22,360 nucleotides of DNA, taken from Acetothermia bacterium UBA7521 (GTDB lineage: Bacteria; Bipolaricaulota; Bipolaricaulia; Bipolaricaulales; Bipolaricaulaceae). Below are positions 15,352 to 21,777 of this stretch, one piece after another. Position 1 is the stretch's first letter. Every line of letters begins with the position of its first letter. Below the pieces are notes generated by a model. It was not told the origin of the DNA and ran no database searches. It saw nothing but the letters and a program-made list of their open reading frames with translations. A program made the position numbers and the translations under genes. The stretch spans positions 870 to 23,229 of the forward strand of contig DLNB01000066.1 in assembly GCA_002479455.1 (NCBI GenBank), in the 5' to 3' direction.

Positions 15352-15447
15352 GAACGGCAGTTGGGCGGTGCCCTGGTGTGTCGGTTGGGGCGGCGATTGG
15401 TCTCTGTCGTCAGCAAGATCGGTACGATCGCGGGTACCATCGGGCCG

Positions 15448-16053
15448 ATGATCCTCCGGGCGGCGTTGATTGACATGGACGGCACGATCTGGGACACCCC
15501 GGTGCGGATCGCCGCGGTGCGCGAACAGCTCGGACTCCCTCAGGATGGTCGGCCGATCCTGCATGGCATCGCCGAGCTGCCCCGTTCCCAGCGGGCGCAG
15601 GCGATCGCGCTCCTCGAGGCGCACGAGCGCGAAGGGGTCGAGCGGGGCAGCCTCCGGCCCGGTACGCATGAACTGCTCGACTTCTTCCGTCTCAGGGGTG
15701 TGACGTCGGTTCTCGTCACGAACAACTCGCGGGAGAGCACACAGGCTGTGCTATCGCGCCACGGGCTCTCGTTCGACCTCGTGTTCACGCGGGACGACGG
15801 CCCGCTGAAGCCGGATCCCGCGGCGTTCCTCGGCCCGCTCGCCCGGTTGGGGGTGCCGGCCGAGGAAACGCTCGTCCTTGGGGACTCTCACTTTGATTTC
15901 CAGGCCGCACACGTCGCGGGGATCCGCACCGTGGTCCTTGTCTCCCCACCGGAGTGGATGCGTCCCTACTTCCCGCCGGATGCCTCTTGCCACGAGGTCC
16001 CGGACCTCCCGACAGCGCAGAGGGTTGTGGAGCGTCTGTTGGACAAAACGTAG
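15448..16053 (+). CDS. HAD-superfamily hydrolase (phosphatase)
   Basis: This 201-aa HAD hydrolase has all four motifs. Motif I is D9-M-D11-GT, with D9 as the nucleophile and D11 as acid/base. Motif II is VTNNS, motif III is the lysine in LKPDP, and motif IV is GDSHFD. The cap is short and alpha-helical between motifs I and II (about 15-80), as in subfamily IA enzymes such as Gph or YjjG. The likely activity is hydrolysis of a small phosphate ester in the cytoplasm. The ATG at 15448 puts motif I at residue 9, as is usual; the open frame above it reaches toward the tRNA and is not used. A strong hairpin begins at its stop codon. Confidence 0.9.
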   Translation: MILRAALIDMDGTIWDTPVRIAAVREQLGLPQDGRPILHGIAELPRSQRAQAIALLEAHEREGVERGSLRPGTHELLDFFRLRGVTSVLVTNNSRESTQAVLSRHGLSFDLVFTRDDGPLKPDPAAFLGPLARLGVPAEETLVLGDSHFDFQAAHVAGIRTVVLVSPPEWMRPYFPPDASCHEVPDLPTAQRVVERLLDKT

Positions 16054-16079
16054 AGGGGGGCGCCGCGCGGCGCCCCCTC
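16053..16079. terminator. Strong GC hairpin between convergent genes
   Basis: The arm 16053-16064 (GAGGGGGGCGCC, one bulged G) pairs with 16069-16079 (GGCGCCCCCTC) around a GCGC loop, starting on the last base of the HAD stop codon. On the plus strand no T-tract follows. On the minus strand the hairpin is followed by TACGTTTTGTCC, so it may work best as a terminator for the nucleotidyltransferase transcript coming the other way. Confidence 0.6.
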
Positions 16080-16099
16080 CGAATCCCCTTTGTCGGTCC

Positions 16100-16600
16100 C
16101 TACCTACGCCACAGGCACACGGGGGCGGTCCACACAGAGCGAACCACGGCCCCGTAGCCACGGTTGAGCTCAATGTCCTCGTCGTCTACGAGGTGGATAT
16201 CGAACAAGCGCCGTAGGGAAGAGCACCCCGTGAGCGTCCGGTACCCCTGCGTCAGGAGGCGATCCAGCCTCAGGAGAAGGCTCTCCGCAGTATCCGACTT
16301 CCGCCCTACCCAGGCGATGATGTCCACGTCCGAGCTGGGCCGGGTACGACCGTCCATCGTGCTTCCGTACACGTACACAGCGCGAAATGTGGATCCCAGA
16401 TCTGACACGTACCGGCAGAACTCCTGCGCCAGGGCGTAGCGAAACGCGGAGTGCGTCGCCGAGTCTCCCGCCCGCAAGCTGGCAAGGAACCCAGGACTAT
16501 CCTGGCCCTCACGGGCTGCAGCCGTACCCAACGCTCGGGCGAGGACCCCATCGCGGCGGATCGCTGGACCCAGGAGAAGGCTCGGGGTGCTCTCGATCAC
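16100..16600 (-). CDS. Small nucleotidyltransferase, coupled to glutamate dehydrogenase
   Basis: This 166-aa protein has the polymerase-beta-type nucleotidyltransferase signature: YGSTMDGRTRPSSDVDI, with G79-S80 and the catalytic D91-x-D93. A third acidic residue may come from the D-I-H-L-V-D-D strand. An N-terminal helical part of about 65 residues precedes it. The start is GTG at 16600, overlapping the TGA of the upstream glutamate dehydrogenase gene (GTGA), with a poor ribosome binding site of its own, so its translation probably depends on that gene. No HEPN partner gene is next to it, unlike the common MNT/HEPN toxin pairs. By analogy with GlnE or GlnD it could modify a nitrogen-metabolism protein, but that is speculation. 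The ending VRSVWTAPVCLWRR is unusually rich in Trp. Confidence 0.75.
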   Translation of the reverse strand: MIESTPSLLLGPAIRRDGVLARALGTAAAREGQDSPGFLASLRAGDSATHSAFRYALAQEFCRYVSDLGSTFRAVYVYGSTMDGRTRPSSDVDIIAWVGRKSDTAESLLLRLDRLLTQGYRTLTGCSSLRRLFDIHLVDDEDIELNRGYGAVVRSVWTAPVCLWRR

Positions 16601-17910
16601 GGGAACACGCCCCGTAGACGAATGACCTCGACGATGCGCTCCAGCCCCAGCATGAACGCCGAGGTGCGCAGGGAGACGTCGTGCTTCTTCGCGTTCTCCC
16701 ACACCCCTTGGAACGCACGGCGCAGGATCGCGGCGAGTCGCTCGTTCGTCTCCGCCTCCTCCCAGTAGAAGTTCTGAAGATTCTGGACCCACTCGAAGTA
16801 GGAGACGATCACCCCGCCGGCGTTGGCCAGGATGTCCGGCGCTACCACACGCCCGTGTTCCTCGAGGATCAAGTCGGCCTCGGGTGTGGTCGGGCCGTTC
16901 GCGCCCTCGACAATCACCTGGGCCTTGATCTGCTCAGCATTGACCTCGGTGATCTGGCCTTCCAGTGCCGCGGGAACAAGCACGTCCACGTCGAGGGTCA
17001 GCACGTCGGATCCGGGAAGCGCTTGCACGCCGGCGGCGGTGTACCCGGCGATCAACCGCTGGGGCGAACGGGCGACGTACGCGAGGAGCGCGGGGATGTC
17101 GAGTCCGTTGGGGTTGTACAAGGTCCCCGACACGTCAGACACCCCAACCACCTTGGCGCCCTTCTCGTGGAGAAGCTGCGCAGCCACGGAGCCCACGTTC
17201 CCGAACCCCTGCACAGCCACCGTCGAGCCAGCGATCTTCCGCCCGAGCCGCGCCAGGAGCTCTTCGACTACAATCATCACGCCACGCCCGGTGGCCTCGC
17301 GCCGGCCGCGAGCGCCCCCCACCGCGAGGTCCTTCCCCGTGACGATGCCGTACATCGGCTCGCCGCGGAGGGCCGTGGCCGTGTCCATGAACCAGTTCAT
17401 GATCCGGGAGTTCGTGTTCACGTCAGGGGCCGGGATGTCGTGCTGGGGGCCGACCAGGGGGAGGATCATCGCCGCGTAGCGACGGGTCAGCCGCTCCAGT
17501 TCTCCCTCGGACATTCTCGTCGGGTCGCAAACGATCCCGCCCTTGCCCCCACCCAACGGGATGTCCACCACCGCGCACTTCCACGCCATCCACCCCGCGA
17601 GAGCCTTCACCTCGTCCATCGTCACGGACGGGTGGTAGCGGATCCCGCCCTTGTACGGCCCCCGCACCGAGGAGTGCTGGACGCGGTACCCAGTGAACAC
17701 CTCGATCCGGCCATCGTCCATCCGTACTGGAACCGAGACCTCGATCACCCGCTCCGGACGTTTCACCATCTCCAGCGTGTCCGCAGGGTACCCCAGCTTC
17801 TCTCCCGCCAGGTCCACCTGGGCCCGGAACATCTCGTAGGGGTTCACCTCGACCTCTTTCAGAGCGCGTTCCACTGTGGCTTGTGCCTGCCTAGCCTGTT
17901 CAGGCGTCAT
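16597..17910 (-). CDS. gdhA: Glutamate dehydrogenase 1 (bacterial/GudB-like type)
   Basis: This 437-aa hexameric-type glutamate dehydrogenase converts glutamate and NAD(P)+ to 2-oxoglutarate, ammonia and NAD(P)H. Substrate-binding and catalytic residues are visible: K87 in GPYKGGIRYHP, K111 in WMAWKCAVVD, K123 in LGGGKGG, and the catalytic acid D163 in IPAPDVNTN. The nucleotide-binding glycine motif is GFGNVG (235-240). ANAGGVIVSYFEWVQN near the C-terminus is family-typical. The ATG at 17910 has AAGGAGG 8 nt upstream, making the first 16 codons of the longer frame unnecessary. The small nucleotidyltransferase gene is coupled to its 3' end. A Crp-like gene is transcribed divergently across 303 bp and may control it. 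Confidence 0.95.
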   Translation of the reverse strand: MTPEQARQAQATVERALKEVEVNPYEMFRAQVDLAGEKLGYPADTLEMVKRPERVIEVSVPVRMDDGRIEVFTGYRVQHSSVRGPYKGGIRYHPSVTMDEVKALAGWMAWKCAVVDIPLGGGKGGIVCDPTRMSEGELERLTRRYAAMILPLVGPQHDIPAPDVNTNSRIMNWFMDTATALRGEPMYGIVTGKDLAVGGARGRREATGRGVMIVVEELLARLGRKIAGSTVAVQGFGNVGSVAAQLLHEKGAKVVGVSDVSGTLYNPNGLDIPALLAYVARSPQRLIAGYTAAGVQALPGSDVLTLDVDVLVPAALEGQITEVNAEQIKAQVIVEGANGPTTPEADLILEEHGRVVAPDILANAGGVIVSYFEWVQNLQNFYWEEAETNERLAAILRRAFQGVWENAKKHDVSLRTSAFMLGLERIVEVIRLRGVFP

Positions 17911-18213
17911 TCGGTTCGACCTCCTTGGAACAGAGCCTAGGGAAACCGTGGGAGGCACACACTGCCACAGACAGGGGATGGTCAGTTTCGTTTAGCGGAG
18001 CCCTGCGTCCCCCTGGGCGATGGAGCGCCCTGCCCGAAGACACACAGGCGCGACCACTGTGAGCACTGCTCGCCATGTCAAAACACACTTGTTGGGGTCG
18101 TTACATGTCGGCATCGAGCACCTTCTGCGACAAGACGTGATGTGTCAGAATCCGGGCTAATCTTCTGTCAGTCTTGATTTACCTGAATCTGGGTTCCGTC
18201 CATCGTTGGGAAG
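17911..18213. other. Divergent intergenic region, gdh 1 / Crp-like gene
   Basis: The region carries no gene and should hold two divergent promoters. No confident -35/-10 pair or Crp/Fnr half-site pair stands out. A weak stem CTTGTTG/CGACAAG (18088-18094, 18128-18134) and a shorter CAGAA/TTCTG hairpin (18146-18167) are possible. Two strings, ACATGTCG (18103-18110) and ACCTGAATCTGGGTTCC (from 18181), recur in similar form in the gap upstream of the second gdh. Confidence 0.4.
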
Positions 18214-18876
18214 ATGGAGATGACGAACCGCAGAAGAGAGAACTTGATCGCTGAGGTGGAATCCCTTCCCGGGACGCTTGTCGTGAACCACCACCAGGGC
18301 GACCTGATCTTCCAGGATGGGGCGTTCGCAGCTGGAGTCTACCTCGTGTCGGAGGGCCTGGTGATGGTAGGTGGGTACGCGCCGGACGAACCGCGGGCCG
18401 TGGCATTGGCCGGGCCGGGTGACCTGCTGGGCTTGGAGGCGTGGAGGTCCGCGACTCCGCCTCGATACGAGGGATTCGCCCGTGCCCTGACCCCAACAAC
18501 CCTGCTCTTCGCCACCGCGGACGCCTGGGCACGGGCCCTGGACCGTCAACCGTTCCGTGATCTCGTCCTGTCCGCACTCGCCGAGCTCGTGCTCGACCGG
18601 CGGGCCCTCGCCCTGCACCGCGACCGGCCAGAGCGTTCCCTGGCGTGGACACTCCTGCGCTGGGGCGAGAGGTCTGATGATGGAAACCGGGTACGGTTGA
18701 CGGTCCCCGCGGCAGTCCTTTCCTCCATTCTCAACCTATCGCGAAGCGCGCTGCGCCAGGCTGCGACTCGCCTTGCAGAACTCGACGCTGCCCAACAGGC
18801 AAACGGGCACATCGTGGGCAATCTGAGCCGACTGCAGGGGTTGCTGGAGGAGAGCGTTACAGCGTCTGCTCGATGA
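18214..18876 (+). CDS. Crp/Fnr-like transcriptional regulator 1
   Basis: This 220-aa regulator has an N-terminal cyclic-nucleotide-binding-like beta barrel (about 15-105: GDLIFQDG, GVYLVSEGLVMVG, LAGPGDLLGLEAW), a dimer helix (about 115-145), and a C-terminal helix-turn-helix in TVPAAVLSSILNLSRSALRQ. It contains no cysteine at all, so it cannot bind an FNR-type Fe-S cluster, and the cAMP-contact Arg-Ser of CRP is missing. The effector is therefore unknown. The recognition helix departs from the usual S-x-E-T-V-S-R pattern (SRSALRQ). The start may be 18214 or the ATG six bases later. It is divergent from gdh 1, and its 3' end overlaps that of the second regulator by 20 nt. Confidence 0.8.
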   Translation: MEMTNRRRENLIAEVESLPGTLVVNHHQGDLIFQDGAFAAGVYLVSEGLVMVGGYAPDEPRAVALAGPGDLLGLEAWRSATPPRYEGFARALTPTTLLFATADAWARALDRQPFRDLVLSALAELVLDRRALALHRDRPERSLAWTLLRWGERSDDGNRVRLTVPAAVLSSILNLSRSALRQAATRLAELDAAQQANGHIVGNLSRLQGLLEESVTASAR

Positions 18877-19603
18877 TCGTACGGTAGAGCTCGGGCGTCC
18901 GGGCGATGTCCTCAAGCTTCCCGCGGGACAGAATCTCGAACCCCCAGCGATGGGTATCGATGAGATCTCGTTCACGAAACCGGCGCAGCATGCGCATCAG
19001 GGTTTCCAGGGAGATGCCGAGAAGCTCGGCCATCGTCTGCCGGGTGATGGGAAACTCCAGACGCACGGTGCCGTCGGATTCCGGCACACCGTACTTGTTG
19101 GCCAAGGCAAGGAGGAGGAGCGCCAGGTTACGGTCCACCGATTCGGTGGCCTCGCGCGTGAGCTTGAACTCGAGCATCGTCACCTCGCGGGCAAACCACC
19201 TGCAGAGGTCAAACAGGGCCTGAGGGTGGTGCTGCAGGAACGCCCGCAGCCGGCTCGTCTCGAAGAACAGCAGCGAGGAGCCCACAATCGTTCGCGCGTA
19301 CTGGAGGTTAACAGGGTTCCCACCGAGGAAGAACGCCTCCAGGCCGTACCACTCGCCGGGGGCCAGGAAGCGGAGCACGCGCTTCTCGTGGCTCTGCGGC
19401 GCGTGTTTGCCAATGGCCACGAGCCCGTCGCAGACGACATAGACACCCGAGGAGTAGGAGCTCTCTTGGGCGATGAGTTCGTCGGCATCGTACCTCAAGA
19501 CAAGAGCCAGGTCCTGAAGTGACTTTCGGTCTGACTCAGGCAGTCCGGGCAAGGCTTTCGCCAGACACCCGGCTGGAGAGTCCTTGGCGAGGATTTTCGG
19601 CAT
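18857..19603 (-). CDS. Crp/Fnr-like transcriptional regulator 2
   Basis: This 248-aa regulator is of the Crp/Fnr superfamily. The effector barrel lies at about 35-125 (DELIAQESSYSSGVYVVCDG, FLAPGEWYGLEAFFLGG). A long dimer helix follows, then the winged helix with ITRQTMAELLGISLETLMRM, a near-canonical recognition helix. Three scattered cysteines do not form the FNR cluster pattern, and the CRP cAMP residues are absent. The ATG at 19603 is preferred; an in-frame ATG at 19648 would start only 8 nt from a 12-bp hairpin. The gene lies downstream of gdh 2 on the same strand and may be read through from it. It is convergent with regulator 1. Confidence 0.85.
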   Translation of the reverse strand: MPKILAKDSPAGCLAKALPGLPESDRKSLQDLALVLRYDADELIAQESSYSSGVYVVCDGLVAIGKHAPQSHEKRVLRFLAPGEWYGLEAFFLGGNPVNLQYARTIVGSSLLFFETSRLRAFLQHHPQALFDLCRWFAREVTMLEFKLTREATESVDRNLALLLLALANKYGVPESDGTVRLEFPITRQTMAELLGISLETLMRMLRRFRERDLIDTHRWGFEILSRGKLEDIARTPELYRTIIEQTL

Positions 19604-19656
19604 GTGTCCGTCGGTCCTATTGTAGACGGCGGTGAGCAGGTCTGCCATACACACAC

Positions 19657-19685
19657 CGCGGGGGCGCTTGACCAGCGCCCCCGCG
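19657..19685 (-). terminator. 12-bp hairpin after glutamate dehydrogenase 2
   Basis: CGCGGGGGCGCT (19657-19668) and AGCGCCCCCGCG (19674-19685) form a perfect 12-bp stem around TGACC, 16 bp past the gdh 2 stop. On the minus strand GTGTGTGTATG follows instead of a T-run, so termination may be partial. This would let some transcription reach the downstream Crp-like gene, or the stem may protect the gdh 2 transcript end. Confidence 0.6.
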
Positions 19686-19701
19686 TGGTTTCCTCCTGCC
19701 G

Positions 19702-20958
19702 CTATGCCCAACCGCGCAGCCGCACCGCCTCGGCCACCCGTTGCACCGAGACGAGGTACGCCCCCAGCCGGTTGTGGACTTTGTGCTCTTGCGCCATCTT
19801 GTGCACGGCGTGGAACGCGGTGGTCATCTTCCGGTCGAGGCGCTGGTGCACCTCTGCGACGTCCCAGTAGAAGTTGTATGCGTTCTGGACCTGCTCGAAG
19901 TAGGACACGGTGACCCCGCCGGCGTTGCACAGGAAGTCGGGGATCACGTACACCTTGTTCGTGTGAAGGGCCGCGTCCGCCTCCGGCGTCGTCGGCCCGT
20001 TGGCGAGCTCGGCGACGACCTGCGCCTTGATTCGGCCGGCGTTGGCCGCGGTGATCTGGTTCTCGAGCGCGGCCGGGAACAGAACCACGACATCAAGCTC
20101 GAGGAGGTCTGCGTTGGAGATCGGTTTCCCCCCGGCGAACCCCTTCACCGAGCCGGTCTTGTCCTTGTGGGCCATGACGTCCTTGGCTGCGAGACCGTTC
20201 GGGTTGTAGATCCCACCCTGGGAGTCAGACACGGCGACCACCTTCAGCCCCAGCAGTTCCTCGCCTAAGGTGTGCGCGAACTGGCCCGCGTTACCGTACC
20301 CCTGGATCGCCGCTGGCGCGCCCTTGAGGCTAATCCCGAGGGCCTTGCCGGCCTCGCGGGTGCAGTACATCCCTCCCCGTGCCGTGGCGTCGCCTCGTCC
20401 GGCCGATCCACCCAACGGAAGGGGCTTTCCCGTGATGACCCCCGGCGCGCTGCGGCCGACGATCTTCTCGTACTCGTCGAGCATCCACGCCATCACCTGA
20501 GGGGTGGTGTAGACATCGGGCGCCGGCACGTCCACGTCCGGACCGATGTAGTGTCCTAGGGCGCGGATGTACCCGCGGGAGACCCGCTCCAGCTCCCGGG
20601 CGGACATCTCCTTGGGGTTGCAGATCACGCCACCCTTTCCTCCTCCCAGTGGCAGGTCGACAACCGCGGTCTTCCAGGTCATCCACGCGGCCAGAGCGCG
20701 CACCGTGTCCACCGTCTCTTCGGGGTGAAACCGGATCCCGCCCTTGCACGGCCCGCGGGCGTTGTTGTACTGGACGCGGAACCCAGGAAACACTTGCACC
20801 GCCCCGTTGTCCATCCGCACGGGGATCCGCACGTGGAACTCCCGCATCGGCCATCGCAGGAGATCGTGAAGCCCCGGGTCAAGTTCCAGTCGCTTCGCTG
20901 CCTCGTCCAACTGTCGTTGAGCGATCGCGAAGGGGTTGAGGCTGGTCTGCGCCGACAT
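19702..20958 (-). CDS. gdhA: Glutamate dehydrogenase 2 (archaeal/Thermococcales-like type)
   Basis: This 418-aa second glutamate dehydrogenase is clearly different from the one at 16597-17910. Catalytic residues are present: K72 in GPCKGGIRFHP, K96 in WMTWKTAVVD, K108 in LGGGKGG, and D148 in VPAPDVYTT. The nucleotide motif is GYGNAG (220-225). Together with SDSQGGIYNPNG, IPDFLCNAGGVTVSYFEQVQ and the RGW ending, this recalls Pyrococcus/Thermococcus enzymes rather than bacterial GudB. The ATG at 20958 has AAAGGAGG about 9 nt upstream. One oddity is LGGSAGRGDATARGG, where gdh 1 has VGGARGRREATGRGV. Coenzyme preference cannot be decided by eye. A 12-bp hairpin and a Crp-like gene follow. Confidence 0.95.
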   Translation of the reverse strand: MSAQTSLNPFAIAQRQLDEAAKRLELDPGLHDLLRWPMREFHVRIPVRMDNGAVQVFPGFRVQYNNARGPCKGGIRFHPEETVDTVRALAAWMTWKTAVVDLPLGGGKGGVICNPKEMSARELERVSRGYIRALGHYIGPDVDVPAPDVYTTPQVMAWMLDEYEKIVGRSAPGVITGKPLPLGGSAGRGDATARGGMYCTREAGKALGISLKGAPAAIQGYGNAGQFAHTLGEELLGLKVVAVSDSQGGIYNPNGLAAKDVMAHKDKTGSVKGFAGGKPISNADLLELDVVVLFPAALENQITAANAGRIKAQVVAELANGPTTPEADAALHTNKVYVIPDFLCNAGGVTVSYFEQVQNAYNFYWDVAEVHQRLDRKMTTAFHAVHKMAQEHKVHNRLGAYLVSVQRVAEAVRLRGWA

Positions 20959-20979
20959 CCTTGCTTCCTCCTTTGTGGA

Positions 20980-20998
20980 GGCGGATCTCGCATCCGCC
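20980..20998. promoter_or_regulatory. Hairpin in the gdh 2 leader
   Basis: GGCGGAT (20980-20986) and ATCCGCC (20992-20998) form a perfect 7-bp stem with loop CTCGC. On the minus strand it lies just upstream of the gdh 2 ribosome binding site, so it could be an operator, an mRNA 5' stabiliser or a translation control element. The sequence alone does not choose between these. Confidence 0.45.
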
Positions 20999-21078
20999 GA
21001 TCCCTAATGGTAGAGCGGACACATGTCGTTTGCCAGTCTCTGCATCGCAGTTCTGCTATTTTGAATCTGTCTTATGAC

Positions 21079-21164
21079 CTGATCTGTGTTCCAGCCACGG
21101 GCCCAAGGTTGCGTGATCTGACGTGGGCAGCTAACCTTGGGGCACAAAGGGAGAACCGGATCAG
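21079..21164 (+). promoter_or_regulatory. Candidate structured RNA in the nuoE leader, possible pseudoknot
   Basis: On the plus strand 21079-21091 pairs with 21153-21164 as a 12-bp helix with one bulged U and one U-G pair. After an internal loop, 21102-21110 (CCCAAGGTT) pairs perfectly with 21133-21141 (AACCTTGGG), extended by a G-U pair. CCACG (21095-21099) in the internal loop can pair with CGTGG (21122-21126) in the apical loop, giving a pseudoknot. TGATCTG occurs both in the basal stem (21080-21086) and in the apical loop (21114-21120), so two alternative pairings are possible. Both wobble pairs are G-U only when read on the plus strand. It matches no RNA family I can name. It begins 206 nt upstream of the nuoE-like start. 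Confidence 0.5.
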
Positions 21165-21284
21165 CCATCTTGAGGACGAGCGCGCACCTGGCGACATGCC
21201 CTAGCAGCCCGCGGCACGCTGCCCCGATCTCCGAGCCGGAGACGGCGCCTCTGCCGGTTGAGTCGGTCTCCTGAGTCCACACCC
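21165..21284 (+). other. Rest of the gdh 2 / nuoE intergenic region
   Basis: No gene is seen. It contains a perfect 6-bp hairpin TCTCCG-AGC-CGGAGA (21228-21242) and a GCAGC/GCTGC pair around GC-rich sequence near 21205-21222. Together with the stem-loops at 21079-21164 this makes a long, strongly structured leader before the nuoE-like gene. No good Shine-Dalgarno sequence precedes the chosen nuoE start. Confidence 0.4.
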
Positions 21285-21776
21285 ATGCGCCCCCGCTCAC
21301 CTGTAGGCGAGGCCGATCAAGCGGATCTCACCCCGCTCATTGAGACGTACCGCGGTCGCCACGGGGCGGCGATCCCCCTCTTGGCGGACATCCAGCGCCA
21401 GTTCGGCTACCTGCCCGCGGAAGCGGTGGAGGAAGCCGCGCGGGCGCTCGACATCCCAGCGGCGGAGCTGTTCGGCGTGGCCACGTTCTACTCGATGTTC
21501 CGCCTGAAGCCGCTTGGGATGCACGTCATCCGCCTGTGCCGGGGAACGGCGTGCCACGTTCAGGGGTCGCTGCGCATCGCCGAGGAGCTTCAACGCCGCC
21601 TGAAGGTCGCGGAGGGCGATACGACCGAGGATGGCCTGTTCACCCTCCAGTTCGTGGCGTGCCTGGGGTGCTGCAGCCTCGCCCCGGTGATGATGGTCGG
21701 GGAGGACGTCCACGGCCGGCTCACCCCGGACAAGGCGGTCAAGGTCCTCGACGCGTACCGGGAGGGAAAAGCCTAG
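21285..21776 (+). CDS. nuoE: NuoE-like [2Fe-2S] subunit (24 kDa, HydC/HndA type)
   Basis: This 163-aa thioredoxin-like ferredoxin carries the four cluster ligands in the NuoE pattern: C85-x4-C90 (LCRGTACHV) and C126-x3-C130 (CLGCC). The helical N-terminal part (IPLLADIQRQFGYLP) and the GVATFYSMF motif are diagnostic. It passes electrons between the NADH-binding NuoF-type subunit and the rest of a complex I, NAD-dependent hydrogenase or formate dehydrogenase. The next gene begins 2 nt after its stop. That gene has an extra N-terminal thioredoxin-like domain, as in HydB/HndC, so a bifurcating hydrogenase (gene order hydC-hydB-hydA) is more likely than complex I. The ATG at 21285 is the best start by position; a TTG at 21258 in frame is the alternative. 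Confidence 0.9.
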   Translation: MRPRSPVGEADQADLTPLIETYRGRHGAAIPLLADIQRQFGYLPAEAVEEAARALDIPAAELFGVATFYSMFRLKPLGMHVIRLCRGTACHVQGSLRIAEELQRRLKVAEGDTTEDGLFTLQFVACLGCCSLAPVMMVGEDVHGRLTPDKAVKVLDAYREGKA

Positions 21777-21777
21777 C

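Noticed and set aside
16681..17940. 419-codon plus-strand open frame
   Set aside because: It is antisense to glutamate dehydrogenase 1, and no family signature is seen.
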